Below, piece by piece: positions 16,691 to 25,993 of a stretch of 64,000 bases of DNA (position 1 is the first letter of the stretch; each line of letters starts with the position of its first letter). The DNA is from Tenacibaculum holothuriorum. GTDB lineage: Bacteria > Bacteroidota > Bacteroidia > Flavobacteriales > Flavobacteriaceae. The notes under the pieces were generated by a model, which saw nothing but the letters and a program-made list of their open reading frames with translations, did not search any database and was not told where the DNA came from. Location of the stretch: positions 222,817 to 286,816 of the forward strand of contig NZ_LAPZ01000007.1 in NCBI RefSeq assembly GCF_002120225.1. The letters run 5' to 3'. A program made the translations under genes and the position numbers.

Positions 16691-16720
16691 AAAAGCTCGT
16701 TCAACTGAACGAGCTTTTCG
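16691..16720 (+). terminator. Terminator of the 57-aa protein gene
   Basis: AAAAGCTCGTTCA paired with TGAACGAGCTTTT, a very stable hairpin ending in a T run; it follows the small gene by 23 bp. Confidence 0.87.
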
Positions 16721-16800
16721 CTTTTATTCTAGTATCTTCTTACATGATTCGAATAAAATAGTTTACATTTAGAGTTCTGATAACTTTCTATTAAGAGAAT

Positions 16801-17961
16801 ATGTCTGTTGATTTACGTTTAGATATTCCAGCATTTATAATTTTTGTTGGAATTGTATTGGGTTTTTTATTATCGTACTTTTTTATTCAAAAATCTTTTA
16901 AGTATAATAAGTCCAATCTTTTTATGGGGTTATTACTTTTAACTTTTTCATTGAACATGTTAGAAGGTTGGTTAAATTATACTGGACTTATTTTTAAATG
17001 TTTGCATCTCACAAATTTTTCAGAACCTACTAATTTTATCATTGCTCCGTTGTTGTATTTTTTTGTGTCTCGTCAGTTAGGAGAACAACGTAGTAATAAA
17101 GAATGGTTGCATTATATTCCTTTTTTATTTTGGTTGTTTTATTGTGTATTCTTTTTTATTCAATCGGAAGCTTTTAAATATAATTCCAATATTTTTTCAT
17201 TAGATTTCGATTTAAAACCTTTAGCTGTAGATTATTCCAAAGAAAATGATAATCCCTTAGGGATACGAAATTATGTTAATGAATTAACCATTTTTCAAAT
17301 AGGAATTTATTCGTTTATTATTATTCGAAAACTAGTGTTAAAAGGTAAGTCTTTAGGAGAGTCTATATTTAATACAACCAATCATACCTTAAGATCATTG
17401 CGAAGCTCTACTTTGCATTTTACATTGCTTTTTTTATTGCTGATTGTGGTGAAAGCTACATTTAAAGATGATATTGGTGATTATATACTGTATGTTTATT
17501 TGTCGTTTATTTTGCTATTCAATGTGATTGTTATTATGAATAGTTCTAACTATTTTCAACAATCTTCTTCGTTTTTAGAATTTCCAAGTTTAAAATATCA
17601 AAAATCTTCATTGACAAAATCGGATCAAAAAGTGATCGTAGAAAAGATTCAGAGAATTATGAAAGAAGAGAAATACTTTACTAGTAATTTAGCATCACTT
17701 TCTAACTTAGCATTTAATATTAATGAAAGCTCTCATCATGTTTCTCAGACTATAAATGATGATCTAAATATGACTTTTTTTGAGTTGTTAGCCTTTTATA
17801 GAGTTGAGGAGGCTAAACGTATTCTTTCTTCTAGTGAAGGGAAGAAATTAACCATAGAGGAAGTAGCAGAACAGGTTGGATATAACTCGAAATCAGCGTT
17901 TAATACGGCTTTTAAAAAGCTAACTTCTCAAACTCCTTCTGCATACAGAAAGAATAGTTAA
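16801..17961 (+). CDS. Membrane-anchored AraC-family regulator
   Basis: A 386-aa protein with seven or so hydrophobic helices in residues 10-245 and an AraC-type DNA-binding domain at about 280-386 (NLASLSNLAFNINESSHHVSQ, then EEVAEQVGYNSKSAFNTAFKK and TPSAYRK). Such fusions of a polytopic membrane sensor with an AraC helix-turn-helix domain are common in Flavobacteriaceae and are thought to respond to a membrane or periplasmic signal. The nearest candidate target is the acyltransferase gene 96 bp downstream on the same strand. Confidence 0.85.
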   Translation: MSVDLRLDIPAFIIFVGIVLGFLLSYFFIQKSFKYNKSNLFMGLLLLTFSLNMLEGWLNYTGLIFKCLHLTNFSEPTNFIIAPLLYFFVSRQLGEQRSNKEWLHYIPFLFWLFYCVFFFIQSEAFKYNSNIFSLDFDLKPLAVDYSKENDNPLGIRNYVNELTIFQIGIYSFIIIRKLVLKGKSLGESIFNTTNHTLRSLRSSTLHFTLLFLLLIVVKATFKDDIGDYILYVYLSFILLFNVIVIMNSSNYFQQSSSFLEFPSLKYQKSSLTKSDQKVIVEKIQRIMKEEKYFTSNLASLSNLAFNINESSHHVSQTINDDLNMTFFELLAFYRVEEAKRILSSSEGKKLTIEEVAEQVGYNSKSAFNTAFKKLTSQTPSAYRKNS

Positions 17962-18027
17962 AGGGTTTCCCGATAAGCTCGAACGTCTACTTTATAAGGA
18001 AATACGTTAAAAAGTGATCTTTGAAAT

Positions 18028-18035
18028 TAGGTTTG
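18028..18035 (+). promoter_or_regulatory. Possible -7 element of the acyltransferase gene
   Basis: TAGGTTTG (TAnnTTTG type) 23 bp before the ATG at 18058, with TTA instead of TTG 18 bp upstream. Partial match only. Confidence 0.42.
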
Positions 18036-18057
18036 TATGAATAAAATTTAAAATCAT

Positions 18058-19185
18058 ATGAAACCTATTAAATCTAAAAAACACAGTCGACAATTTTACA
18101 TTGATTGGCTTAGAATTCTTTTAATTTTTAGTGTATTTCTATACCATATTGGTATGTATTTTAATTCATGGGGATGGCATGTTAAAAATAATATAACTGT
18201 TACTTGGTTAAATAAACTGATGTGGTTTTTACATTTATGGCGAATGCCTTTGCTATTTTTAGTTTCTGGTGTAGGAACCTATTACGCTTTGGGGCATAGA
18301 ACTGTAAAAAAATATTTGAATGAACGTTTTACACGACTTTTTATTCCTTTTATAGTAGGTGTTATCACTTTAGTACCAGTACAAGTGTACATAGAGAAAA
18401 TAGATGCGTATTCTTCTTTAGGAAGTTTTTACTTGAAAATGTTTGACGGTATATATCCAACAGGTAATTTTAGTTGGCATCACTTATGGTTCATATTGTA
18501 CTTGTTTTTAATCTCATTACTTATATCTCCGTTTTTAAACTATTTAAGAAGTAATCGTTTTAATATCCTTAAGGAACAATGGGGACTACTACTTCAAAAA
18601 CCCTTAGCTTTAAATTTATATTTAGTTTTATTAATTGGTTCACAAGCCATACTTAGACAATGGTTTCCAGATAGTACTCATGCCTTGTATAATGATTGGG
18701 CTTATTTTATATATTATACTTTGTTTTTTATAGCTGGATTCGTTTTTATTACTGATCAAGGTTTAGTGAAGGCAATAGAAAATCAAAGACGTTTGTATTT
18801 AATAGAAACAGTTATAGCCACCATATTTCTATTTTCTATTTCCTCCTTATTTACACATCAAAAGTTGATGGATTGGTTATATGGAATTACAGGTATTATT
18901 ATAGGATGGAGTTGCGGCTTAGCTGCGTTAGGGTATACGAAAAAGTACTTTAATAAAGATTCTCGTTGGAGAAAGAGGTTAAACGAAGGAATCTATCCTT
19001 TTTATCTATTACACCAACCTGTGATCATAGTTTTAGGATATTACTTTAAAAACATTGAGTTACCTGTGGTAACTAAAATGCTTGTTTTAATATCAATGAG
19101 TTTCTTTGTTGTAGTGTTACTTTATGAGCTGTTTGTAAAGCGTTTTAATATACTAAGAGTGATTTTTGGAATGAAGAAAGTATAA
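18058..19185 (+). CDS. Membrane acyltransferase (acyltransferase-3/OpgC-like)
   Basis: A 375-aa polytopic protein with about ten helices. The family hallmarks are the N-terminal YIDWLRILLIFSVFLYHIG with the likely active His, the FLVSGVGTYYALG loop, SWHHLWFILYLF and the C-terminal YPFYLLHQPVII. These enzymes transfer acyl groups to membrane-associated sugars, glucans or other acceptors; the substrate cannot be read from the sequence. It ends in a shared terminator with the convergent TonB receptor gene. The AraC-type membrane regulator upstream may control it. Confidence 0.85.
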   Translation: MKPIKSKKHSRQFYIDWLRILLIFSVFLYHIGMYFNSWGWHVKNNITVTWLNKLMWFLHLWRMPLLFLVSGVGTYYALGHRTVKKYLNERFTRLFIPFIVGVITLVPVQVYIEKIDAYSSLGSFYLKMFDGIYPTGNFSWHHLWFILYLFLISLLISPFLNYLRSNRFNILKEQWGLLLQKPLALNLYLVLLIGSQAILRQWFPDSTHALYNDWAYFIYYTLFFIAGFVFITDQGLVKAIENQRRLYLIETVIATIFLFSISSLFTHQKLMDWLYGITGIIIGWSCGLAALGYTKKYFNKDSRWRKRLNEGIYPFYLLHQPVIIVLGYYFKNIELPVVTKMLVLISMSFFVVVLLYELFVKRFNILRVIFGMKKV

Positions 19186-19212
19186 AAAAAGAGGAAGCAA
19201 TTGCTTCCTCTT
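19186..19212. terminator. Bidirectional terminator between acyltransferase and TonB receptor genes
   Basis: A perfect 24-bp palindrome AAGAGGAAGCAA/TTGCTTCCTCTT flanked by A-run and T-rich DNA, lying between two convergent stop codons. Confidence 0.85.
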
Positions 19213-19220
19213 ATATATTT

Positions 19221-21680
19221 TTATCCACCAAATTCTTCACCACCTCCATCAAATTCTCTACGAGGACGTTCGCGCTTTTTCTTTTGGTTAAATCGGTACA
19301 CAAAACTTAAAGAAATTTGACGTTCTCTCCATTGAAAAGTTCCGTCTGAAATTGTGCGTGGATTCTCTCTGCCTCCAAAATAGGTTACACTTTCTCTTTT
19401 ACGTGAATTAAATAAGTCGCTAACGTTTAAAACTAAAGAAGCTTTGTCTTTAAACAAATCTTTACTAAAAGCTAAGTTAGTAACAAAGATTCCGTCTCTA
19501 TCTGTTTGAGCACTGGCTTGTGGTCCACGATACATAATACGAGTTTGCCACTGAATTTTTGCAGGTAAGGTAATTCTAGAATTAAATCGAGCAAACCAAC
19601 TACTTTCATTTACTTCTGGTAAAGGCAAAGTTTTAGTAACTGAGTTTCCGTTAATATCAGTAAAAGTGTATGTATAATCGAATGCATCCGTCTTAAATTT
19701 AAAGTAGTTAAAAGATGCTGATAATCGTACTTTTTTAGAAACATTGTAGTTTGTAGTAAATTCAATACCGTAACGCTGCTCATCATTTAAGTTTAATGGT
19801 TGACGAACAAAAACATTGTTTCCGTTTCTTACTTCTGTCAAAGATACTGGACGAATTAAATCGGTAGAAATTTGATAGTATATAGAAGCTCCTAAGTTTA
19901 ATTTTTTAACTCTTGTATTATAACCTAAATCGAAAGAACTTGTAAATGTTGGAGTTAAATCTGGATTTCCTCTAAAGAAATTGGTTGTAGAACTTCTAGT
20001 TTCAAAAGGATTTAAAAACCAGTGACGTGGTCTTCTTAAACGTCTACTGTAACCTAAAGTAAGGTTTTCGTTATCATTTAATTCATATCCTAAATTAACG
20101 GTAGGAAACCACTCTGTAAAGTTTTTATCAGAAGTTTTGTTTGTTGTAAGTAAATCTAAATCTATATCAGTAATTTCTGTACGTAATCCTAATAGGTAGG
20201 AGAATTTATCGATTTTGCTTCCATATTGTGTATAAAAAGCATAAATATTTTGTTTGAAATTAATAGCATTTGAAGGATCGAAATTGTTAGTTGGATCTAA
20301 TATATTTACCTTAAAGTCTGAACTTAAATCTTGAAGCGTAGTTTTGTGTCCGATTTCAAATTGCGATTTTTCTCCAATTGGTAATACGTAATCAATCTGA
20401 AATAATTTATCGGTAGATTTTGTTACCTGCGAATTATCTTCTGTTAAAACTCCATTCGAGGTAATAGGAGAGAGTTCTGTTTCATCACTTTCGCCATATT
20501 GTAAATCGATAGTTAATTTTTGTCCTTTTCCATCAAAATTATTGGTGTAGTTTAAGGAGTATTGTTTGTCGATTCCTTTTTCTTCTTCGTTTTCAATACG
20601 AGTAATATCCTGTGGATTATTGAACATTAACTGATTAATAATATTGGTAGCGATGTCATCTCCTTTAGAATTTCTGTAAAAGAAAGATCCTGTAATAGAA
20701 CTATTTTTAGTGAGGAAATATTCTAAACCTATTGAAGCGTTAAAGTTTTTATTGGTTCTATCAAAAGTTCTATCTTCAGTTTGAATACTATCTATTACAT
20801 TATCCCCTCCTAAATAAGAAAATTTAGAGAATGAATTTCCAGGACCTTTACGATAAGAATATCCAAGATTAGAAAATAAGTTAATCTTTTTTGTACGATA
20901 GTTTAGACTTGGAGCAATACCAAATTGATCTGGGTTACCAAGTGTAAGATTTACAGAACCATTAAAGCCTGTGATTTTTCCTTTTCTAAGAATAATGTTT
21001 AAAATTCCGGCTGTACCTTCAGCGTCATAGCGAGCAGAAGGAGAGGTAATAACTTCTACTTTTTCGATAGCATCGGCAGGTAAATTACGTAAAGCATCAG
21101 TGCCTGTTAAACCAACTAAAGCAGAAGGTTTACCATCTATTAAAATACGTACATTTTCGTTACCACGTAAACTAACTGCACCTTCGGCGTCAACATTTAC
21201 AGATGGTACGTTGTCTAAAACGTCAGAAGCATTACCACCTTTTACAGTCATGTCTTTACCAACGTTGTAAATCTTTTTATCTAAGCGGATTTCTACTGTA
21301 GATTTTTCCGCTACAACTTCTACTTCTTCTAAAGTTTCTGCATCTTCAGAAAGTGTAATTGTACCTAAATTGGTATTTGCTGTTAATTGTTTGTTAGGTA
21401 AGTTTTTGCTTTTAAAGCCTATAAACTCAACCTTTATAGCATACATTCCTTTAGGAACTTGAAAAGAAAAACTCCCTTTAGTATCAGTAACACCACCAGT
21501 TACTTTTTTTGTTTTTAAATGTGTTAAAACAATTGTAGCGTATTCTAAAGGTTGTTGTGTGTTTGTTTCTACAACTTTACCTGTAAGTGTAATTTTAGAA
21601 ATGTTTCGTCCTTTGTAGTTAGGCTTTTGAGCAAATGCAATACTACTTATAAGAAGTAGTAAAAATGTGAGTTGTCTCAT
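19221..21680 (-). CDS. TonB-dependent receptor with carboxypeptidase-like domain (outer membrane beta-barrel family)
   Basis: An 819-aa outer membrane protein. Order of parts: Sec signal peptide (ending AFAQ), a carboxypeptidase-regulatory-like beta-sandwich at about 30-110 (GKVVETNTQQPLEYATIVL), a TonB plug at about 130-240 (RGNENVRILIDGKPSALVG, ADAIEKVEVITSPSARYDAEG) and a C-terminal barrel. The plug and barrel resemble the outer-membrane beta-barrel 3 group, not SusC, and no SusD partner is present. The C-terminus is rich in R/E/G (RERPRREFDGGGEEFGG) rather than ending in the usual aromatic residue, which is odd for a barrel protein. The substrate is unknown. Confidence 0.87.
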   Translation of the reverse strand: MRQLTFLLLLISSIAFAQKPNYKGRNISKITLTGKVVETNTQQPLEYATIVLTHLKTKKVTGGVTDTKGSFSFQVPKGMYAIKVEFIGFKSKNLPNKQLTANTNLGTITLSEDAETLEEVEVVAEKSTVEIRLDKKIYNVGKDMTVKGGNASDVLDNVPSVNVDAEGAVSLRGNENVRILIDGKPSALVGLTGTDALRNLPADAIEKVEVITSPSARYDAEGTAGILNIILRKGKITGFNGSVNLTLGNPDQFGIAPSLNYRTKKINLFSNLGYSYRKGPGNSFSKFSYLGGDNVIDSIQTEDRTFDRTNKNFNASIGLEYFLTKNSSITGSFFYRNSKGDDIATNIINQLMFNNPQDITRIENEEEKGIDKQYSLNYTNNFDGKGQKLTIDLQYGESDETELSPITSNGVLTEDNSQVTKSTDKLFQIDYVLPIGEKSQFEIGHKTTLQDLSSDFKVNILDPTNNFDPSNAINFKQNIYAFYTQYGSKIDKFSYLLGLRTEITDIDLDLLTTNKTSDKNFTEWFPTVNLGYELNDNENLTLGYSRRLRRPRHWFLNPFETRSSTTNFFRGNPDLTPTFTSSFDLGYNTRVKKLNLGASIYYQISTDLIRPVSLTEVRNGNNVFVRQPLNLNDEQRYGIEFTTNYNVSKKVRLSASFNYFKFKTDAFDYTYTFTDINGNSVTKTLPLPEVNESSWFARFNSRITLPAKIQWQTRIMYRGPQASAQTDRDGIFVTNLAFSKDLFKDKASLVLNVSDLFNSRKRESVTYFGGRENPRTISDGTFQWRERQISLSFVYRFNQKKKRERPRREFDGGGEEFGG

Positions 21681-21766
21681 TAAATAAAATTAATTGGTTG
21701 ATTAAAATGAGTAAGACTACAAATGTCTGTATAGGTTTAATTGTGTTTTGTTAAAACTCTGTTAAA

Positions 21767-21795
21767 TAAAAAATCCGCAGTAAAACTGCGGATTT
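21767..21795 (-). terminator. Terminator after yidC
   Basis: Perfect 10-bp stem AAATCCGCAG/CTGCGGATTT with a 5-nt loop, followed by a T run on the minus strand; 22 bp beyond the yidC stop. Confidence 0.87.
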
Positions 21796-21816
21796 TAATG
21801 TATTGAAAAATAAAAA

Positions 21817-23697
21817 TTATTTCTTTTTTGACTTAGCCCTTTTTTGAGCTTCTTGCTGTTCCTGAGCTTGTTTCATAGCGGCATCTAAACGCTCTCTAAA
21901 CTTACTCTTTTTAACAGGTTTCTTTTTGTTTTCTTCAATTTTAGCATGAATCTTAGCTTCATCAATTACATAGTTTTTAATTACAAACATAATTGTAATT
22001 GTAAGTAAGTTAGAGATAAAGTAGTATAAACTTAATCCACTCGCATAGTTGTTAAAGAAGAATAACATCATGATAGGAGAGAAGTAAATCATGTACTTCA
22101 TCATCTTGCTCATATCTGGCATACCTTCTTGCGTTGGAGCTTGCATATTTGCTTGCTGACTTTGATTCATTTTCATGTAGAAGAAAATAGCAATAGAGGC
22201 TAAAATTGGGAATAAACTAACGTGATCTCCATAAAAAGGAATTTCAAAAGGAAGTTTAAATACAACATCATAAGAAGATAAATCTGGTGCCCATAAAAAT
22301 CCTTTTTGACGTAAATCGAAGTTCGTTGGAAAGAACTTGAATAAGGCAAAGAATACAGGCATTTGTAATAATGCTGGTATACAGCCCGACATCATACTAA
22401 CTCCAGCTTTTCGCTGTACAGCCATAATTTCTTGCTGACGCTTCATTGCATTTTCGTTACCAGGATATTTTTTATTGATAGCTTCCATTTCTGGACGAAT
22501 CACTTTCATCTTAGCACTCGATACATACGACTTATATAATACTGGCGACATGATAATACGAACTACAATTGTCATTAAAATGATGATTAATCCGTAGTTA
22601 CCAATGAATCCTTTTAACATATTAAAAACTGGATAGAAAATAGTACGATTTAAGAATCCGAATATTCCCCAACCTAAGTCACTAATTTCTGCTAAATCAG
22701 TTCCTTTGTAAGTCTTTAATAAATTATAATTTGTAGGTCCGTAGAACCACTCCATATTATAATTTAATTCTCCGTTAGTTAACTGTAAAGGAGTTTTTAA
22801 TTCATATCTTTTGGTAAACAATGTATCTACTTCAGCATCTTTAACTAAATCTGTTGAAGTTAACGTAGCATTGTTAAAAGGTGTATCTGTTGTTAAAACA
22901 GAAGAGAAGAAGTGCTGCTTATAAGCAACCCAATCTACATCGTTTAAAACATCAGAATTTCCAGGACGTAAGTAATCTACTTCATCATCAGCTTTAAAAT
23001 AATACCATGAATACATCGTGTTTTCTGTCTTCATGCTTTTTTCGTGGCGTAAACCATCTAAAGTCCAGTCTAAATTAATTTGCTGAGAAGAATTGATAAC
23101 ACTATTTAATCCTTGAGAACGAACTGCAAAACCTACACGGTAATCGTTTGGTTTCATTTCGTAACGGTATTCTAAAAATTGACTTTCAGAAACCTTTAAT
23201 TTCATAGAAAGAATTTTATTCCCTCCATTTTCGGTATATGATGGAACAAATACTAAATCTTTAGTGTTTAAAATTCTATTATCTGTTGTACCGAAGTTAA
23301 TATTAAAAGAAGCGTTTTTATCTTTAACTAAATATAAAGGAAGCGAATCGTAAGTTCTTTCATTTTTAACTAAAGCTTCAATTATTTGTCCACCTTTAGT
23401 GTCAATAGTTAATTTTAAAACTTCGTTTTCTAAAACTTTAGTTTCTTGTTTTGCTTGTAATGCACCAAAAGCAAAGGCTCCTAGTTTGTTTGTTAATGCT
23501 ACCGATTTTAAAGAATCGTTTTCAAAAACAGGAGTTGTTGTTTGATCTGCATTGTTTTCAGGAAGTTTAGCTACTTGTTCTGTTTTAGTAGTTTCGGGAG
23601 TAACTTCTTCTTCAGTTTTATTGGTCCACCAGAAAAAGATTAAACCAATTAATAACATTCCTATTAAGGAATTAAAATCAAATTTTTTTTGTTCCAT
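21817..23697 (-). CDS. yidC: Membrane protein insertase YidC
   Basis: A 626-aa Gram-negative type YidC. After an N-terminal anchor there is a large periplasmic domain (about residues 60-340), then the conserved insertase core with FIGNYGLIIILMTIVVRIIM, the MKVIRPEMEAI segment, the amphipathic hairpin, GCIPALLQMPVFFALFKFFP and FFNNYASGLSLYYFISN. The C-terminal tail is Lys-rich, typical for ribosome contact. It inserts and folds inner-membrane proteins alone or with Sec. It lies downstream of pyrG with a terminator between, so it probably has its own promoter; a TACCTTTG -7-like motif is at 23758-23765 on its strand. Confidence 0.95.
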   Translation of the reverse strand: MEQKKFDFNSLIGMLLIGLIFFWWTNKTEEEVTPETTKTEQVAKLPENNADQTTTPVFENDSLKSVALTNKLGAFAFGALQAKQETKVLENEVLKLTIDTKGGQIIEALVKNERTYDSLPLYLVKDKNASFNINFGTTDNRILNTKDLVFVPSYTENGGNKILSMKLKVSESQFLEYRYEMKPNDYRVGFAVRSQGLNSVINSSQQINLDWTLDGLRHEKSMKTENTMYSWYYFKADDEVDYLRPGNSDVLNDVDWVAYKQHFFSSVLTTDTPFNNATLTSTDLVKDAEVDTLFTKRYELKTPLQLTNGELNYNMEWFYGPTNYNLLKTYKGTDLAEISDLGWGIFGFLNRTIFYPVFNMLKGFIGNYGLIIILMTIVVRIIMSPVLYKSYVSSAKMKVIRPEMEAINKKYPGNENAMKRQQEIMAVQRKAGVSMMSGCIPALLQMPVFFALFKFFPTNFDLRQKGFLWAPDLSSYDVVFKLPFEIPFYGDHVSLFPILASIAIFFYMKMNQSQQANMQAPTQEGMPDMSKMMKYMIYFSPIMMLFFFNNYASGLSLYYFISNLLTITIMFVIKNYVIDEAKIHAKIEENKKKPVKKSKFRERLDAAMKQAQEQQEAQKRAKSKKK

Positions 23698-23849
23698 TGA
23701 TGTATATTATAATGTCAACTTGTCATTAAACGTTTTTCAGTTTCCTAAAAAACCCGACAAAGGTAGTAAAACTACTATGAACTTATAGTGATTTTACTAT
23801 GATTAATTTTATGATGTATGGTAGTTCAAACAGTATTCCGTTTTGGGTT

Positions 23850-23883
23850 AAAAAAAGAAAATCCTGCTCTTGGCAGGATTTTT
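23850..23883 (-). terminator. Terminator after pyrG
   Basis: AAAATCCTGC with GCAGGATTTT, a 10-bp stem and 5-nt loop, followed on the minus strand by TTTCTTTTTTT; it directly abuts the pyrG stop. Confidence 0.85.
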
Positions 23884-23886
23884 ATT

Positions 23887-25892
<2,006 letters not shown>

Positions 25893-25911
25893 TGATGTTA
25901 GTCATTAAATA

Positions 25912-25945
25912 AGGGTGTTACTTTTTTTAGTAACACCTTTTTTTA
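25912..25945 (+). terminator. Terminator of rpmH
   Basis: GGTGTTACT paired with AGTAACACC around a T-rich loop, followed by TTTTTTTT; 20 bp after the rpmH stop. Confidence 0.88.
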
Positions 25946-25993
25946 TACCCACTCAATTTATATTTTTACAAAACACAACACAACTATATAAAA

